This document shows, in pieces, positions 19,651 through 27,384 of a DNA stretch of 64,000 nt. Made by a program: the position numbers and the translations under genes. This stretch comes from Betaproteobacteria bacterium MOLA814. GTDB lineage: Bacteria > Pseudomonadota > Gammaproteobacteria > Burkholderiales > Burkholderiaceae_C. Every line of letters begins with the position of its first letter. The stretch's first letter is position 1. A model generated the notes under the pieces. The model saw only the letters and a list, made by a program, of their open reading frames with translations, had not been told where the DNA came from and did not search any database. Location: NCBI GenBank assembly GCA_000496475.1, contig AYMW01000002.1:715801-779800 (forward strand), given 5' to 3'.

Positions 19651-20673
19651 TCAAATCTCACTTTCCAATGGATTCCCAGTGAAGAACTCATTCAGCGGTA
19701 TTCCATGCCACTCGCTCTCACATTGCATACGATGTAGTCGCCGCCAACCCTGCTCACAGACGAACTCAGTAGCAGCTTTGATGTCCTTTTCTTTGAGCCT
19801 AAACAGAACATCATCTATGTTGCTTGCCCAACGAATTCCTTTTAAAATTAATGCCATAGACAACAGCTCAGAGTTAGGGGTTTGCCTTGCCAACTCCTCA
19901 CATAAAACAGCAAATGCACCCTCTGAATCGGAGTCAGCTGTGTAGACTTCTATCTCAGCGTTAGCTGCAAGCTCTTTCAGTTCATCTAGGTCTAAACCAA
20001 TTAAATTGGACTGCTTATAGCCCTGCTCTATAAGTTTTTTAATTAGGGTCTGCTGCTGGGATGCGGTGATGGTGAATGAAGACAGCCAATCATCAAACGG
20101 CTCTTTTAGATACTTTCTGGCGAGTTTAAGAACTTGCTCTGCCGTCATGTCAGGGGTTAGCTTCCAATTATTCTCTAACAAGGGGTAATCAACATAGAGG
20201 TCTAACCAGTCGTCAGAACCAGCTGCTCCAATACTTCTATTGAATGCCCTAGGCGCGATAACAAGGTTCTTAGGATGTAGTCGCCCAAGACCATGTTCTC
20301 CCTGTGCAGCGTAGATGTGAGAGAGTTCGTAGGTGCCTCTGGGCTTACCTTCGTCATAGCCTGAAACAGTGTTGCAACGTGTTCTGAGCTTAACCAGTGA
20401 GCCTAAACTGGTTTTGGTATGCCCTCGTAGCACCTCAACACTTCCTGCCCTCTTTAGCTCTCTAACGAGGTATTTACCGAAGGGAGTTGTACTTAATTTC
20501 TTGAATTTAGCTGCAATCCTACGAGCCTTCTTAACCTTAGTTTCTTTGGCTTTTTCCTGCTTGTGGTGACGCTTGCGACAGGTCTCAGAGCAGTACAGAT
20601 GCCCGCTACGTGTAGGTGAAAAAGCACCAGCGCAGACTGGGCACGCTACGCTAATTTGTACAGACTTCCCCAT
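19651..20673 (-). CDS. Unrecognised protein with zinc ribbon and HNH-like motif
   Basis: A 340-residue cytoplasmic protein. An N-terminal zinc ribbon (Cys 11, 14, 28, 32; CPVC...YCSETC) is followed by a very basic segment (about 33-60). The middle holds ELSHIYAAQGEHGLGRLHPKNLVIAPRAFNRS, split here as SHI (His 119), LHPKNL (His 133, Asn 136) and FNRS (Asn 145), a spacing like the HNH/beta-beta-alpha-metal nuclease motif. The C-terminal 190 residues are helical and acidic in parts, without a known domain. I do not recognise the family; nuclease activity is an inference from the motif. It is the main cargo of the tRNA-Thr element and lies downstream of the lipoprotein gene. Confidence 0.75.
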   Translation of the reverse strand: MGKSVQISVACPVCAGAFSPTRSGHLYCSETCRKRHHKQEKAKETKVKKARRIAAKFKKLSTTPFGKYLVRELKRAGSVEVLRGHTKTSLGSLVKLRTRCNTVSGYDEGKPRGTYELSHIYAAQGEHGLGRLHPKNLVIAPRAFNRSIGAAGSDDWLDLYVDYPLLENNWKLTPDMTAEQVLKLARKYLKEPFDDWLSSFTITASQQQTLIKKLIEQGYKQSNLIGLDLDELKELAANAEIEVYTADSDSEGAFAVLCEELARQTPNSELLSMALILKGIRWASNIDDVLFRLKEKDIKAATEFVCEQGWRRLHRMQCESEWHGIPLNEFFTGNPLESEI

Positions 20674-20716
20674 CTCGCGTCACCCTATTTAGAACTAGCG
20701 ATACGCGCACATCCGT

Positions 20717-21256
20717 CTACAAGCCCTCAAGGACCTTCTCTCTGCGAAGCGTGTACTCATCAGAACTAATTAACCCTTTATCAAGCAAGCCTTGAAGACT
20801 TTTAAGTCTCTCTTCAGCAGAATTTTTCTCTACCGCGGTGCTACCTGTGACGCGTTTAAAGTTTGTGCAGCCATCACCCAGCGGGACAGTCACACTGGTC
20901 GGGTAATTGAAGCCAGCACCTGTGTTTCGGTCAACCAGGTAGCCAATGCCTCCTCCGAGGAGGATGTTTGACCACACCGCACCATTGCTTTTAGACGACA
21001 TCACAGCTGCTCCTTGGCTATCACCAGCAGTGCACGTAACGCTTATATCTTCGTATGATTTTGTTAGATTAACCGAACCAGGTGTTTTAGTTGTCCAAGA
21101 CCCCTTGTCATTTTTCACCGTGCAGGTAGCTCCGGAAACTTGAACCCCCTCACAGGTCGCCGTAATTGCTGTCTGTTGCTCCTTTGAGCCAGTTACAGAG
21201 GCACAACCGAACATTAGCGGAGCGACGACGAGAAGTAGTGCTAATTTTATTTTCAC
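20717..21256 (-). CDS. SHOCT-domain lipoprotein
   Basis: A 179-residue protein. The GTG at 21256 was chosen because GGAG stands 7 nt upstream and a lipoprotein signal (KIKLALLLVVAPLMFGC, Cys 18) begins right there; the longer frame from 21340 lacks both. The mature part has several Cys (TCEG, ATCTV, VTCTAG, GCTNF), a hydrophobic stretch around SNILLGGGIGYLVDRNTGAG, and a C-terminal SHOCT domain (EERLKSLQGLLDKGLISSDEY). Such domains occur at protein ends and mediate oligomerisation. The role in the element is unknown; envelope modification or immunity to superinfection is possible but unproven. Confidence 0.75.
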   Translation of the reverse strand: MKIKLALLLVVAPLMFGCASVTGSKEQQTAITATCEGVQVSGATCTVKNDKGSWTTKTPGSVNLTKSYEDISVTCTAGDSQGAAVMSSKSNGAVWSNILLGGGIGYLVDRNTGAGFNYPTSVTVPLGDGCTNFKRVTGSTAVEKNSAEERLKSLQGLLDKGLISSDEYTLRREKVLEGL

Positions 21257-21634
21257 TTTTAAGCTCCATTGCGGTGTTTGCAAGAACACCATTGACGCCG
21301 ACTTAGCCTTCAAAATAATGCCCACCATTGCAAAGATCATAACAATGAGAAGAGGCTAACCTAGGAAAGTTCGCTTTGTCATCTAAATAGGGCAAGGGGT
21401 CATCGGCGTAAGCAAGGCGTGACTTCGCCATAAATTACGATTTTTGTATCTGGTCGGGTGCAACATCAACCCGACATCTAAGACCCTCTCCCCCGCCCTC
21501 CTACTGTAGTGGTCATGTTTTTGACGGGACGACTAACGGGACAAAATAACGAATAAACGGGACATAACGATATGTTGCAGGTAGAATAATGATGTTTTTA
21601 TTAGATATTTTTAAATCAAAAATGGCATGTGATG
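21257..21634. other. Right-end non-coding region of the element with integrase-arm-like repeats
   Basis: About 380 bp with no supported gene. Three same-direction copies of ACGGGAC lie at 21524-21530, 21536-21542 and 21557-21563, matching those before the integrase. A 25-bp copy of the sequence at 17385-17409 lies at 21441-21465. The last 50 bp before attR are AT-rich, as expected for a bendable integration-host-factor region. Confidence 0.55.
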
Positions 21635-21650
21635 CCTCTCTCCGGCACCA
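21635..21650 (+). repeat. attR core
   Basis: Exact 16-bp copy of the tRNA-Thr 3' end (CCTCTCTCCGGCACCA). No tRNA body precedes it, so it marks the right boundary of the insertion. Confidence 0.88.
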
Positions 21651-22120
21651 GTAGATTCATGGGTTGACTGCTATTGAGTTAGTAGCGAGCTCCTTCTCTT
21701 TGGAGCCCATGTAGCCGCCATGTAGCCAGCAGCACATGGTTTTTGGCTACAAACAATGTGTTGTGCCCGAATCGGTGGCCTGCACGCGCTTGTCAATATC
21801 GGGCACATGAACTTGTTCACCATCCCATCAACGCGAGCTTGTATGGCTTTGGGCAGATAGCCACCCAAATTCAAGGTGGCTTGATCCCGTGGTGCTCCTG
21901 CAACGTGCGGACAGCGCGTTCGGGCAGCTCTGGTGAAAAACGATTTTATGTCGTGTTCATGGCTCCATCTTCTCAAAGCCTGGAGCCTCCACACCACCCG
22001 GGCAATCCAACTCCAAAGGTTGTACTCAAGTCAGGCTAAGCCTAAGATCCAGTAGAAACAAACCTGCTTCAGTCCTGCGCTTTAAGCTGCAGCACATAGC
22101 CCAGCAACAGGAGACATTTG
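21651..22120. other. Intergenic stretch right of the element
   Basis: About 470 bp. A minus-strand frame of 108 codons (21671-21997) is open but shows no family motif and no ribosome site; it may be a relic. Nothing else was recognised. Confidence 0.4.
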
Positions 22121-22486
22121 ATGACACCTTATAACTACGCGCTTAAGCTGAGTATCCGTGACCATGACCTTCTTCGAGAAATGATTGGTAGAGAGGCAGG
22201 CAATGAGATGCTTAAAGAGTGTTTGGCTTGTGCAGGCGTCATACAGCCTGGACAAGGGGCTACGCCAACCCATGTAGTGGTTGACATGAACGATTTGCAA
22301 TCTATATTTCTCGCACGCTGGCTTGAAAGCGCACGCTGGGGCGGCACGATTGGCCATCCTAAAAACGATGCGGAGCGTGCGTTAAAGGGTCGCGTGCTGG
22401 TTGCTTACAAGGCGTGTGCTACCCAAATAAAAAGCTGGACAAACTATGGGGAAGATGGTGAAAGTCCAACAATACACATTGGGTGA
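22121..22486 (+). CDS. Hypothetical protein, 121 residues
   Basis: Starts at ATG 22121, preceded by AGGAG about 8 nt upstream. The product (MTPYNYALKLSIRDHDLL...) is soluble, with no signal peptide or membrane helix. It has two Cys in LKECLACAG and a Trp-rich second half (ARWLESARWGG, SWTNYG). I do not recognise a family. It lies between the relic-like region right of the integrative element and a DUF3429 gene. Confidence 0.6.
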   Translation: MTPYNYALKLSIRDHDLLREMIGREAGNEMLKECLACAGVIQPGQGATPTHVVVDMNDLQSIFLARWLESARWGGTIGHPKNDAERALKGRVLVAYKACATQIKSWTNYGEDGESPTIHIG

Positions 22487-22605
22487 TGCTGGCTGGTATC
22501 GTAGCTTCTGCATTTTCTAATCAACTGGCCAGACGCCGTGTAATTTTTGAGAACCAGCTGCGTATTGCCATGAAAGATGGCGAAAGTAGGGAAAGAACTG
22601 AACAA

Positions 22606-23148
22606 ATGAACCACCACGATAGCACTACAAACACCACCGACGCGGCTGAGGCCAACAGCACACACGCACCCCTGCAAAGAGCACCCCACAGCGTGGCCAT
22701 GCACGCGCAGTTGGTGCAGCAAAAAATCTTAATCAACGGCCTTGGCTTTGGTGGCCTGCTGCCTTTTTACGGTATGGCGGCAACAGTGGCTTGGGGCCCA
22801 GCTAATTTACATCAGTGGGCACTGACTGCGTTGTCGGTTTATGCAGGCATCATCATTGCATTTATTGGTGGCGTTTCTTGGGCGCTGGCACTTGTCTGCA
22901 CGCCATCAGTGCGCATCACACAGGCGTTGCTCATTTGGAGTGTGGTGCCGCCACTGCTGGCAGCAGCCAGCTTTATGGCAGACGTGCAAACTCGGTTGTG
23001 GCTGATGGTGGTGGTGTTAGCCCTTGCATGGATTGCAGACAAACGCTTTGCTATAGCACTTGGCCTACCCGCCCAGTGGATACAACTGCGCGCTGCCCTT
23101 AGCTTGCTGGCAATCGGTGCGCTCAGCTGGGCGGCACAACAGGCCTAG
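22606..23148 (+). CDS. DUF3429 inner-membrane protein
   Basis: An integral membrane protein with about five hydrophobic helices: GGLLPFYGMAATVAW, YAGIIIAFIGGVSWALAL, LLIWSVVPPLLAAASF, LWLMVVVLALAWIADKR and LSLLAIGALSW. The FIGGVSWALA and ADKRFA phrases are typical of DUF3429. Function is unknown. The frame opens upstream at 22483, but the first 40 residues are polar and not family-like, so Met at 22606 (MNHHDSTT) was chosen with moderate confidence. It follows the hypothetical gene on the same strand. Confidence 0.8.
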   Translation: MNHHDSTTNTTDAAEANSTHAPLQRAPHSVAMHAQLVQQKILINGLGFGGLLPFYGMAATVAWGPANLHQWALTALSVYAGIIIAFIGGVSWALALVCTPSVRITQALLIWSVVPPLLAAASFMADVQTRLWLMVVVLALAWIADKRFAIALGLPAQWIQLRAALSLLAIGALSWAAQQA

Positions 23149-23254
23149 GCGCTGAACAGAACAAGCGTCAGTTGTAACGCCAGCACAACTGATCAGACGG
23201 GTAATGCACCACCCTACAGGCCACAATTCAAATGAGCTCGTAAACGGTTTCGGC

Positions 23255-23548
23255 TCAATCCATACCGTCGACCAACGCCACATAACCAGTGGAGTTGTTC
23301 AACCGCAGCGGCAAGATGGATTGGTAATCCGCGCTGTCGTACCAAGCCTGTGCCTGCTCACGGCTGGGGAACTCAATGACCACGTGCCGTGCGGGACTAA
23401 CATGACCGTCCAACGTCGTGGCGGCTCCTCCACGCACGCGGTATTGTCCGCCGAAAGCGGCCACCACCGCTGGCACCTGCGCGCTGTAGTGGGCGTAACC
23501 ATCTGCATTGGTGATGGTGATTTGCCCGATTACATAGGCTTTTGTCAT
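23255..23548 (-). CDS. DUF1330 family protein
   Basis: A 97-residue dimeric alpha+beta (ferredoxin-like) protein: MTKAYVIGQITI, VPAVVAAFGGQYRVRGG, VVIEFPSREQAQAWYDSADYQSILPLR. This is the standard DUF1330 pattern; the conserved Arg and Trp-Tyr are present. The function of the family is not established. Met at 23548 matches the family start; the frame begins nine codons earlier. It stands just downstream of the idonate genes on the same strand (40 bp) and might be read with them. Confidence 0.9.
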   Translation of the reverse strand: MTKAYVIGQITITNADGYAHYSAQVPAVVAAFGGQYRVRGGAATTLDGHVSPARHVVIEFPSREQAQAWYDSADYQSILPLRLNNSTGYVALVDGMD

Positions 23549-23587
23549 GTTGATACTCGCTTCAGTGTTGAACAATAGGCGTTGTTG

Positions 23588-24625
23588 TTAGTGTTCAAAT
23601 TCAATCTGCACTTTTAAAGATTTTGATTTATCACCCGCCATATTAAATGCAGCAATCACGTTGGCAACAGGCTGTACACCTGAAATAACGGGCCGGCCAT
23701 CCACCAGACGGTCATTCAAAAATCGCACCGCTGTAGCAAACTCTTGGTGAAAGCGAAAAGTACCGCGCACATCGATCTCCTTTCCTACGATTTGACTTAA
23801 CGGTATATTGACTTCCGCCCCAACGCCCACCACGACAACCACACCACGCGCGCGCACAACATTCAAAGCGTTCAAGAAAGCAGGCGCGCTGCCGGACGCT
23901 TCAAACACCACATCAAAGTAGCCCTTGTCTGCTGTGTAGGCACTCAATCCTTCTGGGTCTGTTGCCAAGTTAACGACCTTGTCGGCACCCATTGCGCTGG
24001 CGCAAGTCAAGGGCAAATCAGCAATGTCGGCGGCCACTATCGTGGCGGCGCCCGAACGGCGTAATGCGCCAATGAGCAAACTGCCAATGGGCCCACAACC
24101 CGTTACCAACACATTGGCTCCCACAACGCTGCCGGCACGTTGTATGGCGTGTAACCCAACAGACAGGGGTTCAGCAAGGGCGGCTTCTGACAGCGTTACA
24201 TGGTCTGCAACGGGGTGCACCTGGTAGGGGTGCAACATGATGTATTCACAAAAAGCGCCTTGTATGTGCGGAAACGGCATGGCACTGCCGTAAAAACGCA
24301 TGGTCAGGCACTGGTTGTGTAGACCCATTTGGCAAAAGCGGCAATGACCACAAGGCCGCGACGGGCTGATGGCAATGCGCTCTCCGATGTAGCGCCCCTC
24401 TACGCCCTCGCCTATGGCATCCACCAGGCCTGATACCTCGTGTCCCAAGGCCAATGGCTCTTTGATTCTCACTTGGCCAAATCCGCCGTGCTGGTAGTAG
24501 TGCAAATCCGATCCACAAATACCGCCGAAGGCAATTTTGGCCCGAATCATACCTGCGCTGATGTCTGGCTTGGGTTGTTTTTCAACATACAGCTGGCCAG
24601 CGCCAGCGCACATTACTGCTTGCAT
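23588..24625 (-). CDS. idnD: L-idonate 5-dehydrogenase
   Basis: A 345-residue zinc-dependent medium-chain dehydrogenase that oxidises L-idonate to 5-keto-D-gluconate. It follows E. coli IdnD closely: GGICGSDLHYYQ (catalytic zinc Cys), LGHEVSG, PCGHCRFC with a further Cys (structural zinc), MRFYGSAMPFPH, GCGPIG (NAD loop) and GKEIDVRGTFRF. It is third in a tight run with gluconate 5-dehydrogenase (9-bp gap) and gluconokinase. A closely related sorbitol or xylitol dehydrogenase activity cannot be fully excluded, but the context argues for idonate. Confidence 0.88.
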   Translation of the reverse strand: MQAVMCAGAGQLYVEKQPKPDISAGMIRAKIAFGGICGSDLHYYQHGGFGQVRIKEPLALGHEVSGLVDAIGEGVEGRYIGERIAISPSRPCGHCRFCQMGLHNQCLTMRFYGSAMPFPHIQGAFCEYIMLHPYQVHPVADHVTLSEAALAEPLSVGLHAIQRAGSVVGANVLVTGCGPIGSLLIGALRRSGAATIVAADIADLPLTCASAMGADKVVNLATDPEGLSAYTADKGYFDVVFEASGSAPAFLNALNVVRARGVVVVVGVGAEVNIPLSQIVGKEIDVRGTFRFHQEFATAVRFLNDRLVDGRPVISGVQPVANVIAAFNMAGDKSKSLKVQIEFEH

Positions 24626-24634
24626 ATGAAGTCC

Positions 24635-25402
24635 TTACAGTGAGGCGGTGACACCGCCGTCGACATACAAAATATGTCCATTAACAAAACTAGAGGCATC
24701 GCTTGCCAGATACACGGCGGCAGGTCCCAACTCTTCAACATTCCCCCAACGACGGCTGGGAGTGCGGTTCACCAACCATTCAGTAAACTTCTCGTCAGCA
24801 ACCAATTTCTCGTTGAGTTCTGTTTTGTAATAGCCGGGGCCAATGCCATTGACTTGCAAGCCCAATGGGCCCCAGTCGATGGCCATTCCTTTGGTCAACA
24901 TTTTTAAGGCACCTTTACTGGCCATATAAGGCGCGATGCCCGGGCGACCAAGCTCACTTTGAACTGAGCAAATATTGATGATCTTTCCTGTGCCACGTGG
25001 AATCATTTTTTTGGCCACTGCTTGCCCAACATAAAAGGCACTGTCTAGGTTGGTTTGCAACAAACGACGCCAGTTGTCCAGATCAAATTCGTGCAAAGGT
25101 GTACGGATTTGTATACCTGCATTGTTGATCAATATATCCAACGGTCCTTGGGCATCTATTGCGGCCACACCCGACTGCACGGCTTGCGCATCGGTCACAT
25201 CAAATTCGCAAGTGCTGACGTCTAGTCCCACATCAAGCAACTTTTTTTCTGCCTGTGCAAGACGCGTTGCATCACGCCCATTCAACACAACATGTGCGCC
25301 AGCTTCACACAACGCTTGCGCCAGTGCAAAGCCAATACCCGCTGATGACCCTGTAATGAGAGCCCGACGACCATTCAGGCGAAAACGTTCTAAAACCGAC
25401 AT
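24635..25402 (-). CDS. idnO: Gluconate 5-dehydrogenase (5-ketogluconate reductase)
   Basis: A 255-residue short-chain dehydrogenase reducing 5-keto-D-gluconate to D-gluconate with NAD(P)H. GSSAGIG is the cofactor loop, NNAGIQIRTPL is typical of the IdnO branch, and Ser (CSVQSELGRPG), Tyr and Lys (YMASKGAL) form the active site. GPGYYKTELNEKL is also typical of IdnO. It sits between idnD and gluconokinase with 9-bp gaps, completing idonate to 6-phosphogluconate. Confidence 0.9.
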   Translation of the reverse strand: MSVLERFRLNGRRALITGSSAGIGFALAQALCEAGAHVVLNGRDATRLAQAEKKLLDVGLDVSTCEFDVTDAQAVQSGVAAIDAQGPLDILINNAGIQIRTPLHEFDLDNWRRLLQTNLDSAFYVGQAVAKKMIPRGTGKIINICSVQSELGRPGIAPYMASKGALKMLTKGMAIDWGPLGLQVNGIGPGYYKTELNEKLVADEKFTEWLVNRTPSRRWGNVEELGPAAVYLASDASSFVNGHILYVDGGVTASL

Positions 25403-25411
25403 GAGTTACTC

Positions 25412-25990
25412 CTAGGTTATGCAGGGCAAGTGCGATGGCAAGCCTATGGCGATGCGGACATGCGCAACCATATCTGGAACGCTTTGCGCCATTGACAGGG
25501 TCAACACATCTGTTTCATCTGACCCGGGACGTTCCAGCGTGTCAAATTGCGTTTGCAACAGCGACGTCGGCATGTAGTGACCAGCCCGTCCTTGCAGACG
25601 AGACATGACAAGGTCAATGGGGCCATCTAAAAATACAAAGTGAACACCAGGGCAGGCTGCACGTATGGTGTCACGGTAGGCACGCTTGAGTGTTGAGCAA
25701 GCCACCACGCGGCTGCTGTTGTCGTTGGAGTCTCCCGCTAGCGCTGCAGCCACGGCCTTGAGCCAAGGCCACCTGTGTTCGTCTTGCAAAGGCACACCTT
25801 GGCGCATCATGGCAATACTGGCGTCGGTGTGCAAGTTGTCTGCGTCTACAACCTGCCAACCCAAAGCCGCACCCAACGCATTCGCCAAGCTGCTCTTGCC
25901 GCAGCCTGAAACGCCCATAATCACCACACGTGTGGCGCCCCTTGAAGAGAAGCTAGCGTTTGCTGGTCGAATTTGCATAGGCGTGCACAA
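25412..25990 (-). CDS. Gluconokinase
   Basis: A 192-residue thermoresistant-type (GntK/IdnK) gluconokinase that phosphorylates D-gluconate at C6. Walker A GVSGCGKSS, DADNLHT, a RWPWL segment, ACSTLKRAYRD and GHYMPTSLLQTQFDTLE are all family hallmarks. The first 20 residues are extra; Met at 25978 is an alternative start. It is the first gene of the idonate run. The upstream 137 bp are shared with the divergent otnK and contain likely GntR-type sites. Confidence 0.9.
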   Translation of the reverse strand: MCTPMQIRPANASFSSRGATRVVIMGVSGCGKSSLANALGAALGWQVVDADNLHTDASIAMMRQGVPLQDEHRWPWLKAVAAALAGDSNDNSSRVVACSTLKRAYRDTIRAACPGVHFVFLDGPIDLVMSRLQGRAGHYMPTSLLQTQFDTLERPGSDETDVLTLSMAQSVPDMVAHVRIAIGLPSHLPCIT

Positions 25991-26070
25991 TGCTCAATAA
26001 AAGTACAGGGAGGTGCTGAACACACCGGCAACATAAAAAAGCTTATGCAAATTTTTATTGCCTCAGAAAT

Positions 26071-26114
26071 TGTAACACCATTGTTCTATTGGTATGATGA
26101 TTGAAACACCATTG
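26071..26114. promoter_or_regulatory. Candidate GntR-type operator between the idonate and tetronate genes
   Basis: AACACCATTG occurs twice, around 26071-26080 and 26105-26114, with TATTGGTATGATGATTG between. TGGT/ACCA half-sites facing each other are typical of FCD-type GntR operators such as ExuR/UxuR. The assignment is by pattern only. Confidence 0.4.
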
Positions 26115-26127
26115 ATGGAGTGAAGAA

Positions 26128-27384
26128 ATGATTTTGGGCGTCATTGCAGACGACTTTACTGGTGCCACCGATGTGGCGAGCATGCTGGTCAGAGCAGGCA
26201 TGAGTACGGTGCAAGTTATCGGTGTACCGGTTGGGGATGCACCAACCGCAGACGCTGTAGTGGTTGCCCTTAAATCTCGTACAGCACCTCGTGATCAAGC
26301 TGTCGATGAATCACTGCGCGCCCTGCGTTGGCTCAAGCAAGGCGGCGCGCGTCAAATTTATTTCAAATACTGCTCTACATTTGACTCTACAGACGAGGGC
26401 AACATTGGACCCGTAGGGGACGCACTGATGGCGGCATTGGATGCAACACAAACCATTGCATGCCCGGCATTGCCAGAAAACGGACGAACCATTTTCAAAG
26501 GCCACCTGTTCGTAGGCGATGCCCTGCTGAGCGACTCGAGTATGCGCGACCACCCGCTGACACCCATGCGAGATGCCAACTTGGTACATGTGCTGCAGGC
26601 ACAAACGCCGCGTACGGTTGGGCTGACGGCTTACAACACAGTTGGCCTGGGCGCGAAGGCCATTCAAGCGCAATGGGCACAGCATCCTCAAACGCACTGG
26701 TGGGTGGTCGATGCCATAGACAATGCGGCACTGGCAACCATTGCCCAAGCGTGTGCGGATCTTCCCCTCATCACAGCTGGCTCTGGCGTTGCCTTGGGTC
26801 TACCCAAGGTCTACGAGCAACGCGGTTGGCTCACACGCAATGCCCAAGCAGCCCAGCTCGATACCCTACAAGGCCGTGCATTGGTTCTCAGCGGGTCCTG
26901 TTCGTCCCAGACGCTTGCGCAGGTCGCTCAATGGATTGAGCGCCAGTTACCGGCCTACCAGCTAGACCCACTGCTGATACACGCAGACCCAGAACAAACA
27001 TTCCAACAAGCACTGGTGTGGCTATCAGGTCAGCCAGAGACTGCATTGATATACGCGAGCGCACAACAAGAAACAGTTCAGCGGGTGCAAAAAAAGCTTG
27101 GTGCAACCCACGCTGGTGAGTTGGTTGAAACGATGTTGGCGCGTTTGGCCAAGGCTGCTGTGGCCCAAGGGGTCAACCGCATAGTGGTGGCGGGTGGCGA
27201 AACGTCTGGCGCCGTTGTACAGGCTTTAAATGTCCAGCAATTGCGCATTGGACACAGCATTGCACCCGGCGTTCCTTGGACACAAGCGGTCGATAGACCA
27301 TTGCAATTGGCGCTCAAGTCGGGCAACTTTGGTGGCGTCGATTTTTTCTTTGAAGCCCTTCACACCAAAGCCCCTGCCACATGA
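26128..27384 (+). CDS. otnK: 3-oxo-tetronate 4-kinase (DUF1537 family)
   Basis: A 418-residue two-domain DUF1537 kinase. The N-terminus IADDFTGATD binds the acid sugar, and the C-terminal VVAGGETSGAV carries the nucleotide loop. Family members phosphorylate four-carbon acid sugars; OtnK makes 3-oxo-tetronate 4-phosphate, on the path from D-erythronate or L-threonate to dihydroxyacetone phosphate. The stop overlaps the otnC start (ATGA), the classic otnK-otnC pair. GGAG lies 11 nt before the start. The usual isomerase OtnI is not nearby. Confidence 0.88.
   Translation: MILGVIADDFTGATDVASMLVRAGMSTVQVIGVPVGDAPTADAVVVALKSRTAPRDQAVDESLRALRWLKQGGARQIYFKYCSTFDSTDEGNIGPVGDALMAALDATQTIACPALPENGRTIFKGHLFVGDALLSDSSMRDHPLTPMRDANLVHVLQAQTPRTVGLTAYNTVGLGAKAIQAQWAQHPQTHWWVVDAIDNAALATIAQACADLPLITAGSGVALGLPKVYEQRGWLTRNAQAAQLDTLQGRALVLSGSCSSQTLAQVAQWIERQLPAYQLDPLLIHADPEQTFQQALVWLSGQPETALIYASAQQETVQRVQKKLGATHAGELVETMLARLAKAAVAQGVNRIVVAGGETSGAVVQALNVQQLRIGHSIAPGVPWTQAVDRPLQLALKSGNFGGVDFFFEALHTKAPAT

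Larger units (their letters stand above)
17660..21650. mobile_element. Compact integrative element in the 3' end of tRNA-Thr
   Basis: The 3' end of tRNA-Thr, CCTCTCTCCGGCACCA, is repeated exactly at 21635-21650. Between the copies lie about 4 kb: a tyrosine integrase directly after the tRNA, a folded non-coding stretch, a zinc-ribbon/HNH-like protein, and a SHOCT lipoprotein. Repeats of ACGGGAC near both ends look like integrase arm sites. No replication, packaging or conjugation gene is present, so the element would depend on a helper or be a reduced relic. Base composition is poorer in GC than the flanks by eye. Confidence 0.88.

Noticed and set aside
19186..20673. Retron or OMEGA (IscB/IsrB) system
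   Set aside because: There is no reverse transcriptase, and the 340-residue protein has no RuvC-like motifs; the structured stretch lies 3' of the gene, not 5' as in OMEGA loci.
21671..21997. 108-codon minus-strand frame as a gene
   Set aside because: No ribosome site, no motif, odd composition; kept only as a note in the intergenic entry.
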